Program-made: the position numbers and the translations under genes
Part shown: positions 1 to 8,140 of the stretch, one piece after another
How the letters are laid out: the number at the start of each line of letters is the position of its first letter
How positions within the stretch are numbered: position 1 is the first letter of the stretch
Source of the DNA: Planctomycetota bacterium
GTDB taxonomy: Bacteria; Planctomycetota; Phycisphaerae; WQYP01
Length of the DNA stretch: 10,395 nucleotides
NCBI GenBank assembly: GCA_021852225.1
Contig: JAJZOA010000316.1
Span: 1 to 10,395 of the forward strand
Reading direction: 5' to 3'
The notes under the pieces: generated by a model
What the model saw: only the letters and a program-made list of their open reading frames with translations
Databases searched by the model: none
What the model was told of the DNA's origin: nothing

Positions 1-184
1 CGACGTGCGCTTAGGGGCGGGCGTCCCGCAGCCTGGAAACCTGATCCGGCGGCATAATAAATGGCGGGCCGCAATCGGCGGCAAACGCACGCCGACGATT
101 TGCCCGGCATTGGCACAATCAGGCGGAACAATGGCGGCCAAACGCATGAAATGCGAACCGCCCCACGATAATCATGAGGTCCAG

Positions 185-1396
185 ATGATTCCAATCGGCA
201 CTGATGCCCCGCAACGCCGCACTCCATTAATGAATTGGGCGCTTATTGCGGCGTGCGTGGTCATCTTCGTTATCAGTCACAAGACAGACACCCTTTTGCG
301 AATTCCTGCGGTCATGCTGCCGGGCTGGGCCCGGTTCATGCTGAATCCGGAAAATCTGCATCTTTATCAGTTTATTACCTACCAGTTCATGCATGAGAGC
401 ATTCTGCATATCGGCGGAAATATGATATTTCTGTGGGTATTCGGAAATCAGGTCAATGAAAAACTTGGGCATCTGCCCTATCTTCTGTTCTTTCTGGCAG
501 GCGGTGTGCTCGCCGGATGTGGGCAGATACTGACCTCCAACGCACCAACCCTTGGGGCATCCGGATCCATTGCCGCGGTGGCTGGATTGTTTCTGGTGCT
601 CGCCCCGCTTACGAATATCCGCATCTGGTTTTTTTACTTTATCTTTGAAGTTCCGAGCGCTTTTTTTCTGCTGTTTGAAATTGTGACTTTCGACTTGTAC
701 GGCGTTTATTCCGGCGGCGGAGATGTCGCCCATTATGCTCATCTGACCGGATATTGCACCGGTTTTATAATTGGCATCTTTTTACTCCTGACCCGCCTGG
801 TGGAACGGGACCACTATGACCTGCTGGCACTGATTAATCGCTGGCGAAGACGCCATGTATATCGCCAACTGGTGGCCAAAGGATATGATCCATTCGGCAG
901 TGGCCGGAGCACCACAACCCGTGGACCGGTGGTCATGGGAATTCCGATTACGCCCGCCGCTACACCTGTACCGGCCGACCCTCGCATCAGCGAACTTAAG
1001 GAAACGATTCTATCGTTGCGGCGCGAACATCGCATGGCAGAGGCAGCTAGACAATACCTTGAATTACGGCAGCTTGCCCCGATGTACTGCCTTCCGGCCG
1101 AGGCTCAACTGGATGTCAGCAACCAGTTGATGGCAGAGGGATTGTATGCCCAGGCTGCCGACGGATACGAAGACTACCTGAAAAAATATCCCACTGCGGC
1201 CGGCAGCGACCAAGTGGCGCTTATGCTGGGCCTGATTTACGCCCGATATCTGTATCGCCCTGAACGGGCAATGGATTTATTCAAAAACGCCGCCGAAAAG
1301 CTCCATGATCCAGATCAGAAAGCCATGGCCGAACGCGAAATAGTGGTATTGCGGGAGCGAATGAAATCCACGCCGAATCCCGATTCGGCAATTTAG
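185..1396 (+). CDS. Rhomboid-family intramembrane serine protease with C-terminal TPR-like region
   Basis: Predicted polytopic membrane protease that cleaves transmembrane substrates within the bilayer. Numbering from the ATG at 185 (403 aa), the rhomboid domain spans about residues 15-205. It has the HIGGN motif (His75, Asn79, the oxyanion side), the catalytic serine in GASG (Ser126) and the catalytic histidine in AHLTGYCTG (His186), so the Ser-His dyad is intact. A Pro/Thr-rich linker (about 210-265) leads to a soluble helical tail (about 270-390) with TPR-like pairs such as AEGLYAQAADGYEDYLKKYP, probably for protein binding. The frame stays open upstream to about position 5. I chose 185 because GAGGT at 176-180 lies just before it and the protein then starts like other rhomboids, with the first TM helix near residue 17. 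The upstream 184 bp show no other gene. Substrate unknown. Family call is firm; the role of the tail is inference. Confidence 0.93.
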   Translation: MIPIGTDAPQRRTPLMNWALIAACVVIFVISHKTDTLLRIPAVMLPGWARFMLNPENLHLYQFITYQFMHESILHIGGNMIFLWVFGNQVNEKLGHLPYLLFFLAGGVLAGCGQILTSNAPTLGASGSIAAVAGLFLVLAPLTNIRIWFFYFIFEVPSAFFLLFEIVTFDLYGVYSGGGDVAHYAHLTGYCTGFIIGIFLLLTRLVERDHYDLLALINRWRRRHVYRQLVAKGYDPFGSGRSTTTRGPVVMGIPITPAATPVPADPRISELKETILSLRREHRMAEAARQYLELRQLAPMYCLPAEAQLDVSNQLMAEGLYAQAADGYEDYLKKYPTAAGSDQVALMLGLIYARYLYRPERAMDLFKNAAEKLHDPDQKAMAEREIVVLRERMKSTPNPDSAI

Positions 1397-1432
1397 CAGA
1401 TTCCGCAGCATTCCCGGTCCGATGACGACGGC

Positions 1433-2896
1433 TTATGCCGCCTGAAAAATCTTTTCTATGGCATCGCAGGCGGTCTGAACGCCGTTTTCCTGATGAATTG
1501 CGTTGCCGATTTGCACAGCGCGGGACGCCATGGCAGAAGAATTGAGCAGTTTTTCCAGACATGCCGCTACCGCCTTGGTTGTAAATTGGTGCCGCGGCAG
1601 CATCATCCCGGAACCCAAACGGCAAATGCGACGGCCATTGTCCGGCTGGTCATGACTGAAAGGCACCACCAGCATAGGCTTGGACGAACGCAACGCCTCG
1701 GCGGTGGTACCGACGCCCCCCTGATGCACCACAACCGCCGCACGGCGAAAAACAGCCGCATGAGGAGCGTATGCGCAGGCAAACACATTGTCGAAGCCCG
1801 ATTGGAATTTGTCTGCCGCCGGACCGGCCAACAAGACGGCTCTTCGTCCGATTTGGCGAGTGGCCTCGGCCGCAATGAAATAAAAATTGCCCGGCGTCAT
1901 GACCGCGGTCGAGCCAAGCGTAAAAACAATTGGCGGATCGCCTTTGGCCAGAAAATCTTCCATCGCCGGTTCCAAAGGCGTTGATTGCGGATCCGAATGC
2001 ATAAATTGAAATCCCGTCGCCAACGTGTGGGCAGGCCAGTCCGGTTGCGGCGGCCCGAATAGCGGCGAAAACAGAGCCAGATTCAGAAGTGGTGAAAATT
2101 GCCCTTCAAAAAATGGATGGCCCAGAACCGTTTCCACACCGGCCAGCCGACGCAAAGTTGCAATCGGCCTTATCCAGGATTTCGACTGTTGGCGAAACAG
2201 TGCCAGCAAAAGGCGGTTGGCCATTGGTCCGAGTGCCTGGAAATAACGCAGCCACAGGGCTGAAGAGATGAGCGGCGGATCATAGCATGAGGCCAGGCTG
2301 AGCGGTGCCAGACTGCTGGCTGCCCAGGGAAGGCCGCGTTGTGTGGCAATAATCGGAACGGCAAATGTAGCTGGATGACTGATTAAAAAATCCGACTGAT
2401 AACTGGCCGCCAGCAGGTCCTGATAGCTGGCCTGCAGATGTGGAAGGATCATATTTTCAAGCAAATATCGCGTGCCGGTGCGAAGGTCCATGGCCTTTTT
2501 AATCATATCCGGATCTGCGCCAAAATCGGAAAGATCGGGTCGAACCGCGTAAAACCCCAGACCAACCGCCTCGACTTTTTGTCGATAAGCGCCCAGCGTT
2601 GCAATGCTGACCTGATAGCCGCGCGCCCGCAGGCCCAAGCCAAGGGCCATATAGGGATGCAAATCACCCAGTGAGCCGAAGGTTGCGATCAGAATCCGGA
2701 ACCCGGATTTCCGCTTGCTAGCTTCGCTTGACGCGGCAGTTGGTACGGCATCCGGAGATACAACCGGATAGGCATAACGGTCTATAGGCACATCATGAAG
2801 CATGGAACGGAAACACTCCTGCAAAACAACTCCATCTGGAAATCGTAGCCGATTTCTTGCGCCCATGCCCTGCATCACCATTTGCCGCGGCGGCAA
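1433..2896 (-). CDS. GT1-family glycosyltransferase (UDP-glucosyltransferase/MGT-like)
   Basis: Likely moves a sugar from a nucleotide donor to a lipid, sterol-like or small-molecule acceptor. The GT-B fold is visible. The N-terminal Rossmann half starts at FRILIATFGSLGDLHPYMAL (residues 66-85), with the GSxGD glycine loop typical of this family. The C-terminal donor-binding half holds VVVHQGGVGTTAEAL (388-402) and VVPFSHDQPDN (410-420), including His391, Glu400 and the Asp416-Gln417 pair expected to contact the nucleotide sugar. There is no signal peptide, so it is probably cytoplasmic or peripheral. The start is uncertain. TTG at 2896 has a strong GGAGGTGA 12 bases upstream (2916-2909). ATG at 2881 lacks a ribosome site. 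ATG at 2803 has AGGAG, also 12 bases upstream, and would remove 31 residues of unmatched N-terminus. It is convergent with the rhomboid gene (36 bp gap) and divergent from the rhamnosidase. Donor and acceptor cannot be read from the sequence. Confidence 0.88.
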   Translation of the reverse strand: MPPRQMVMQGMGARNRLRFPDGVVLQECFRSMLHDVPIDRYAYPVVSPDAVPTAASSEASKRKSGFRILIATFGSLGDLHPYMALGLGLRARGYQVSIATLGAYRQKVEAVGLGFYAVRPDLSDFGADPDMIKKAMDLRTGTRYLLENMILPHLQASYQDLLAASYQSDFLISHPATFAVPIIATQRGLPWAASSLAPLSLASCYDPPLISSALWLRYFQALGPMANRLLLALFRQQSKSWIRPIATLRRLAGVETVLGHPFFEGQFSPLLNLALFSPLFGPPQPDWPAHTLATGFQFMHSDPQSTPLEPAMEDFLAKGDPPIVFTLGSTAVMTPGNFYFIAAEATRQIGRRAVLLAGPAADKFQSGFDNVFACAYAPHAAVFRRAAVVVHQGGVGTTAEALRSSKPMLVVPFSHDQPDNGRRICRLGSGMMLPRHQFTTKAVAACLEKLLNSSAMASRAVQIGNAIHQENGVQTACDAIEKIFQAA

Positions 2897-3086
2897 ATCC
2901 AGCGGAACTCACCTCCCCGCGTCGGCTAATCCATGGCAGCGACTGTGAATTTTTCGGCCAGGCAAACCTCACCTTCCTGTCCATCGTAAGAAATAACAGG
3001 TGCAATTTGGTCAGCGGCGGTTTACACTTAACCGGTCATGGGAAGCGAACATCCAGCTGGCCCCTACTGGTTTTGAGGTATCGATA

Positions 3087-6000
3087 ATGCACGAGGAACA
3101 GTTGAGTCATCCATCAGGTGTTGTCCACGAGCCGACTCCGCATGGCCAGATGAATCGGCGCGAAATAATCGGTCTGGGAATTCTGGCCGCAACCGCGGCG
3201 GCCGTCACGGTCCGGGCCGCTGCGCCCGCGAATACGCCATTGCTTATGGCAACGAATCTGCGATGTGAATACCGCACAAATCCCCTTGGAATTGGTGAAG
3301 TGGCGCCCCGACTCAGCTGGCTGCCGGAATCGCCGCAGCCGGAAATTCGCGGCCAGATTCAAAGCGCTTATGAAATACTGGTGGCAAGTACGCCGGAATC
3401 CCTGGCGGCCGGCCACGGCGACCTGTGGGCGACGGGAAAAGTCCTTTCCGACGCTGTCAGTCAAATTGCGTACGCCGGCAAGGCCATGGAATCGCGAATG
3501 CAATGCTGGTGGAAGGTGCGGCTCTTCAATCAGGCCGGTCTTCCCGGACCATGGAGCCAACCGGCGCATTGGACTATGGGTCTGCTGAAAAAATCGGATT
3601 GGAAGGCTCATTGGATTGGCCTGGACAAACTCGATGCTATTGGCACCCGCGACGCGGCGGATGCGCCGCTGATTCAATTTGGCGGCCTGAAATGGACGCG
3701 GGTCCCCGAGAATTTGTGGAAGTTCAATAATATTACATGGCAACCTGCCGAGGCGGCCAACACCGGTCATTCCACGCCGCCTGTGTATTTCCGACACCGC
3801 TTTTCCATTCCCGGCGGGCGACCGATCCGCCGCGCCACCTTTCTTGCGACGTGTGACGATACGGCGGAAATATCAATGAATGGAAAAGTCGCTGGCCACG
3901 CATTCCGCTGGGAGCTTGCCGCTCTGTTGGAAATGACCACTTTGGTCCAGCCGGGCTGGAATATTGCGACGATTCAAATCACGCAACAAGATGGCTATCC
4001 GCCGAGCGCGGTCGGTCGTCTTGTGGTGGAATTTATCGAGGGAGACCCGCTGATTATTCCCATCAGCAATAAATGGAAAACGTCACTTTCAGCACCGGCA
4101 GACTGGCAGCAGGCGAATTTTAATGATTCAGGCTGGACGGACGCCGAAGAAATGAACGCTCCTCTGTGGCAGACCCCATGTCAGGCGGGATTCAGTTATT
4201 CTCCGGCACGCTATTTGCAGAAGGAATTTTATCTGGATGCGCCGGTTCGGCGGGCGACACTTTATGCCACGGCGCTGGGGCTCTATAAGGCCCGCATTAA
4301 CGGCCGCCCGGTCGGTGAGGATTACCTGACACCGGGGTGGACGGATTACCACAAACGCGTTTATTACAATACTTATGATGTCACCGAAGCTCTTAAGGAA
4401 GGACACAACGCGATTGGTGCAATTTTGGGCGACGGCTGGTTTGCGGGAAACGTCGCATCTTTCGGAAGGCGGCATTACGGCGGGCTGCCGCGGTTTTCGG
4501 CACAACTGGAACTGGAACTGACGGATGGAAGTACACAACATATTTACACAGATGAAACGTGGAAAGGCGGTTATGGGCCGGTTCGATATAATGATATTTA
4601 TGTCGGCTGCTGCACGGACCTGCGACTGAATCCAGGGGCGTGGGATCAGCCCGGCTTCACCGCCAGGGGCTGGTCTTTTGTAAATTCGGGTCTGGCGCCC
4701 AGTACTGCGGGGGCACCGATGGATGTGACAGAAACCCTGCGCAAAGCCATTCACCATAATCAATTATTTCTGACAGTTTCCAACAGCCTTTTCGGGCGTG
4801 ATCCGGCATTGAATAAAGTCAAAATGCTTCACATCCGTTTTTCAATCGGCGATAAATCCTTTGTACTGGACGTGCCGGAAAACCAGAATCTGGCTATCGG
4901 TCAGGCTAATAAAACACTCCGGGTTCTGCGGGCCACCTACGGACCGATGGGCGAAGAAGCCACCGGCCCCAATCCAGCCATAGAGGCGCTTCCCGATGAA
5001 CCAGTGCGTATTTCCCGCACCGTTTCGCCACGCGTACTTACTGAGCCGCGCCCCGGCCTGCATACGTATGACCTGGGACAAAACATGGTCGGCTGGGTAC
5101 GCCTGAAGGTGCGCGGTCGGGCTGGCCAGAAGATTGTGGTACGCCATGGGGAAATGAAAAATCCCGATGGGACGGTTTACACGTCAAATTTGCGGGGCGC
5201 GATGGCCACCGATATTTATTTCCTCAAGGGAGATGGCGATGAACTGCTGGAACCCACATTCACTTTCCACGGCTTTCGCTATGTGGAAGTGCGCGGGCTG
5301 GATTACCAGCCGGAATTAGCCGATCTGACCGGTGTTGTGATTCACAGTGATTTCCGTCGAACCGGACATTTTACCTGTTCCAGTCCGGCGATTAACCAAT
5401 TGTATCAAAATATTGTCTGGTCACAGCGCGGCAACCATGTTTCCATTCCAACCGACTGTCCCCAACGGGATGAGCGGTTGGGTTGGACTGGTGACACACA
5501 GTTTTTTATTCCGACTGGCGCAATAAACTTTGACGTGGCGGCGTTTTTCACCAGTTGGCTGGTCACACTTTGTCAGGATTCACAGTCCTCCAACGGATCA
5601 TTTGCAGATGTGGCACCCGCCGTCTGGGGGCACGACGGCGTGACAGCCTGGGGCGATGCGGCGCTTATCTGCACGCATCAGATATTCAAAACTTTTGGTG
5701 ACACTCGCATTATTGAGCGGCACTACAACGCAATGAAACGCTATTTTAAATATCCTGCGAGCCTGACACGCAACAATATTATGACCGCCCAGGGATTCGG
5801 CGACTGGCTGAACATGGGTGGCGGTGCAAGCATGGAAGTCATTGGCACGGCATATTATGCCATGCTGACAGACATCATGGCGGAAATGGCCGCGGCTATC
5901 GGAAAGTCTGAAGACGCGCAGGGCTTCCGTGCTTTGTGTGATGGGTTAAAAACCGCATTCGCCCGCAAGCTCATCCGCCCGGATGGCACGATTGCCAACA

Positions 6001-6713
6001 GCAGCCAGACTGGCTTTGCGCTGGCGTTTACCATGGGTCTGGTACCCAAGGACATGCGCGACAAAATGACACAACAATTTGTGAACGACATTCAGCGGCG
6101 CGGCTGGCATCTGGCTACCGGGTTTATCGGAACTCCAAGACTTTTGCCGGCGCTGAATCTGGCGGGACGCGATGATGTAGCGTACAAACTGCTTTTCCAG
6201 ACATCGCTTCCGTCCTGGCTTTATCAGGTGAAGACGGGCGGGTCTACCACCATGTGGGAACGTTGGAACGGCTGGAGTAAATCGCAGGGCTTCGCTTCCA
6301 TTGGAATGAATTCATTTAACCATTATGCCTTTGGCGCCGTGGGCCAGTATCTTTATCAAAACGTGGCGGGTATTCAGCCTGGATCTGTCGGCTACAGGCA
6401 TATTGTGCTGCGGCCCACGCCGGGCCGCGGGCTTAACTGGGCGCGGGCGGAATATGATTCGATCAGTGGAAAAATCGTCTGCGGCTGGAAGTTGCGCCAC
6501 GGCAGCCTGACCGTGGATGTGGAAATTCCCGTGAACACGACGGCCCGGCTGTTTTTACCTGCAGAAAAGCCCGGGGATGTTACCGAAAGCGGAAAAGATA
6601 TTGCCCGGACTATCGGCGTTCACGTTGCGGCCGTGCACAAGCAAAAAGTGGAATTGCATTTGCAATCAGGGATATACCAGTTCGTCAGCACCTGGAGTTT
6701 GCCAAAAGGGTAA
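3087..6713 (+). CDS. Tat-exported alpha-L-rhamnosidase (GH78), multidomain
   Basis: Predicted to hydrolyse terminal alpha-L-rhamnose from polysaccharides or glycosides outside the cytoplasm. The ATG at 3087 has GAGGT 7 bases upstream and gives 1208 aa. A twin-arginine signal (NRREIIGLG, Arg24-Arg25, then a hydrophobic Ala/Leu stretch and an AAA cleavage-like site near 46) implies folded export. Order of domains by rough residue: Ig/Fn3-like (58-165); an extra galactose-binding-like beta-sandwich (233-355); the Bac_rhamnosid N-terminal beta domain (370-540); an inserted module resembling DUF3395 (545-620); the concanavalin-like domain with LHTYDLGQNMVGW; the (alpha/alpha)6 catalytic barrel (about 755-1100); and a C-terminal beta domain. 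The barrel has PTDCPQRDERLGWTGD (788-803, predicted acid Glu796) and TTMWERWNGW (predicted base Glu1058), so it should be active. GH78 enzymes are usually about 900-1050 aa, and the inserts explain the greater length. Stand-alone gene followed by a strong hairpin. Confidence 0.95.
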   Translation: MHEEQLSHPSGVVHEPTPHGQMNRREIIGLGILAATAAAVTVRAAAPANTPLLMATNLRCEYRTNPLGIGEVAPRLSWLPESPQPEIRGQIQSAYEILVASTPESLAAGHGDLWATGKVLSDAVSQIAYAGKAMESRMQCWWKVRLFNQAGLPGPWSQPAHWTMGLLKKSDWKAHWIGLDKLDAIGTRDAADAPLIQFGGLKWTRVPENLWKFNNITWQPAEAANTGHSTPPVYFRHRFSIPGGRPIRRATFLATCDDTAEISMNGKVAGHAFRWELAALLEMTTLVQPGWNIATIQITQQDGYPPSAVGRLVVEFIEGDPLIIPISNKWKTSLSAPADWQQANFNDSGWTDAEEMNAPLWQTPCQAGFSYSPARYLQKEFYLDAPVRRATLYATALGLYKARINGRPVGEDYLTPGWTDYHKRVYYNTYDVTEALKEGHNAIGAILGDGWFAGNVASFGRRHYGGLPRFSAQLELELTDGSTQHIYTDETWKGGYGPVRYNDIYVGCCTDLRLNPGAWDQPGFTARGWSFVNSGLAPSTAGAPMDVTETLRKAIHHNQLFLTVSNSLFGRDPALNKVKMLHIRFSIGDKSFVLDVPENQNLAIGQANKTLRVLRATYGPMGEEATGPNPAIEALPDEPVRISRTVSPRVLTEPRPGLHTYDLGQNMVGWVRLKVRGRAGQKIVVRHGEMKNPDGTVYTSNLRGAMATDIYFLKGDGDELLEPTFTFHGFRYVEVRGLDYQPELADLTGVVIHSDFRRTGHFTCSSPAINQLYQNIVWSQRGNHVSIPTDCPQRDERLGWTGDTQFFIPTGAINFDVAAFFTSWLVTLCQDSQSSNGSFADVAPAVWGHDGVTAWGDAALICTHQIFKTFGDTRIIERHYNAMKRYFKYPASLTRNNIMTAQGFGDWLNMGGGASMEVIGTAYYAMLTDIMAEMAAAIGKSEDAQGFRALCDGLKTAFARKLIRPDGTIANSSQTGFALAFTMGLVPKDMRDKMTQQFVNDIQRRGWHLATGFIGTPRLLPALNLAGRDDVAYKLLFQTSLPSWLYQVKTGGSTTMWERWNGWSKSQGFASIGMNSFNHYAFGAVGQYLYQNVAGIQPGSVGYRHIVLRPTPGRGLNWARAEYDSISGKIVCGWKLRHGSLTVDVEIPVNTTARLFLPAEKPGDVTESGKDIARTIGVHVAAVHKQKVELHLQSGIYQFVSTWSLPKG

Positions 6714-6739
6714 AAGCCCGCAACGCGATCAGATTAAAT

Positions 6740-6767
6740 CCCAAGACCCGACTTTCCGGGTTTTGGG
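6740..6767. terminator. Hairpin terminator between convergent genes, probably bidirectional
   Basis: CCCAAGACCCG (6740-6750) pairs with CGGGTTTTGGG (6757-6767) over 11 bp, with one G·U wobble and a 6-base loop. It sits 26 bases after the rhamnosidase stop and 17 bases after the phoH stop on the other strand. T-rich tracts flank it only loosely (TTAGATTT on the + side, ATTTAATC on the - side), so efficiency as an intrinsic terminator is uncertain. Its position between two converging genes supports the role. Confidence 0.65.
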
Positions 6768-6784
6768 CGCTTAGATTTCTGCGT

Positions 6785-8137
6785 TTATAGTTCTTTTACC
6801 ACGAGGCTGGCCAGACTGCTGCGCTCTGGCCGTTCCAGGGTGACATGGCCAACCAGGTCGGAATTTTTCAATTTTTCAATGGTAAAGGATAGACCATTGG
6901 AATTGGCGTCCAGGTACGGATTATCAATCTGTTCGGCATCTCCGGTCAGCACGATTTTGGTTCCTTCGCCGACCCGGCTGGCAATTGTTTTAATTTCATG
7001 CGGGGTCAGATTCTGAGCTTCATCCACAATCATGAACTGATGCGGAATGCTTCGCCCCCGGATATAGGTCAGGGCTTCCAGAACGACCTTTCCGCCTTCT
7101 ATAAGAGCCTTAAGCTTGGCTTCAGTGTTCGCGCTTTCCGCACTGTGCACGCGACGGTCGGTCAAAAGAAATTCCAGATTGTCAAAAATAGGCTGCATCC
7201 AGGCGGCCATTTTTTCATCTTTGCTGCCCGGCAGGAAGCCGATGTCCCGCCCAAGCGGCATAATTGGCCGTGCCACCAGCAGGCGTTCGTAACGCTGGTC
7301 ATTGAAGCATTTGGTCATGCCCGCGGCCAATGCCAGCAGTGTTTTACCGGTACCGGCAGTTCCCATTAGTGTAACCATCTGAATATCGTCATCCAGAAGA
7401 AGGTCCAGCGCCATAATCTGCTGAAGGTTTCGCGGCAGTATGCCGAAGCAGGCCTTTTTTGTGCGCGTCAGCGGCAGCACCGCATGAAGAGCCGACACAA
7501 ACCGTCCCAAACCAGTCTGGCTGGGGTCGGCGCTGTTTTTCAAAAGAACATATTCATTTGGATTCAACCGCGGATTCAGCGCAGCCAAAGCCGGGTCGGT
7601 TATGTCCAGCCGCTTTTCCGAATACAGGCGGTCAATTACCGCCCCCGCCACCGATAATTCCCGGTAGCCGGAATACAAGGTTTCGTAATCTACTTTTTGC
7701 GATTCAAAATCCTGGGTATCAAGCCCCAACGCGTCAGATTTAATGCGGGCATTAATATCCTTGCTGATGAAAATCACAGTCTTGCCAGCCTGCTTCAGCC
7801 GCCACGCTGATGCAATAATGCGGTTGTCCGGAACAGAATCGTTAAGCCCCGGAACCCGGCCAGAGTCCATATCCACGCGAATGCAGCCGTTATGCCCGTT
7901 CCAATGAACTCCCTTGGCCAACCGGCCTTTTTCACGCAATTGGTCCAGATGGCGGATCACCATGCGGGCATTACGGCCAACATCATTGGAGTCTTTTTTG
8001 AATTTATCCAACTCTTCTAAAACGTCAAAAGGAATGACGACCTGATTATCGTCAAAAGAAAATAGGGAATTTGGATTGTGAAGCAGAACGCTGGTGTCCA
8101 GAACGAAATACTTCACAGCCGATTTGGCATCTGCCAT
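6785..8137 (-). CDS. phoH2: PIN-PhoH two-domain protein (PhoH2-type ATPase/ribonuclease)
   Basis: Predicted cytoplasmic RNA-processing enzyme that couples an ATP-driven PhoH motor to a PIN-fold nuclease; characterised PhoH2 proteins unwind and cut RNA. From the ATG at 8137 the protein has 450 aa, the usual size for this architecture. The PIN domain (about 8-145) keeps its acidic metal-binding residues: Asp14 in FVLDTS, Asp104 in VPDNRIIAS and Asp127 in SKDINAR. The PhoH domain (about 235-450) has Walker A GTAGTGKT (259-266), Walker B FMIVDEAQN (368-376), the LTGDAEQID motif and an arginine-rich ERPERS near the end. The frame stays open 246 bp further upstream, but that stretch is Gly/Arg-rich, lacks family residues and lies ahead of the PIN domain. 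An AGGGG lies 8 bases before an in-frame GTG at 8140 and 11 before the ATG, so either codon may be used. Convergent with the rhamnosidase, divergent from msrB. Confidence 0.93.
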   Translation of the reverse strand: MADAKSAVKYFVLDTSVLLHNPNSLFSFDDNQVVIPFDVLEELDKFKKDSNDVGRNARMVIRHLDQLREKGRLAKGVHWNGHNGCIRVDMDSGRVPGLNDSVPDNRIIASAWRLKQAGKTVIFISKDINARIKSDALGLDTQDFESQKVDYETLYSGYRELSVAGAVIDRLYSEKRLDITDPALAALNPRLNPNEYVLLKNSADPSQTGLGRFVSALHAVLPLTRTKKACFGILPRNLQQIMALDLLLDDDIQMVTLMGTAGTGKTLLALAAGMTKCFNDQRYERLLVARPIMPLGRDIGFLPGSKDEKMAAWMQPIFDNLEFLLTDRRVHSAESANTEAKLKALIEGGKVVLEALTYIRGRSIPHQFMIVDEAQNLTPHEIKTIASRVGEGTKIVLTGDAEQIDNPYLDANSNGLSFTIEKLKNSDLVGHVTLERPERSSLASLVVKEL

Positions 8138-8140
8138 CAC

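Noticed and set aside
17..29. Small GC hairpin GCGGG-CGT-CCCGC at the left edge
   Set aside because: A five-bp stem with no T-tract in a GC-rich context is within chance expectation, and the upstream gene it might terminate is not visible.
227..742. 171-codon open frame on the minus strand
   Set aside because: It lies wholly antisense to the rhomboid domain, whose motifs are intact, and its product has no recognisable family or ribosome site.
1397..1432. Terminator between the convergent rhomboid and glycosyltransferase genes
   Set aside because: The 36-base gap shows no stem with a following T-run.
3114..3797. 227-codon minus-strand open frame
   Set aside because: Antisense to the N-terminal domains of the rhamnosidase; composition is Arg/Pro-rich, as expected of a shadow frame.
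4128..4763. 211-codon minus-strand open frame
   Set aside because: Antisense to conserved GH78 domains with no protein-family pattern.
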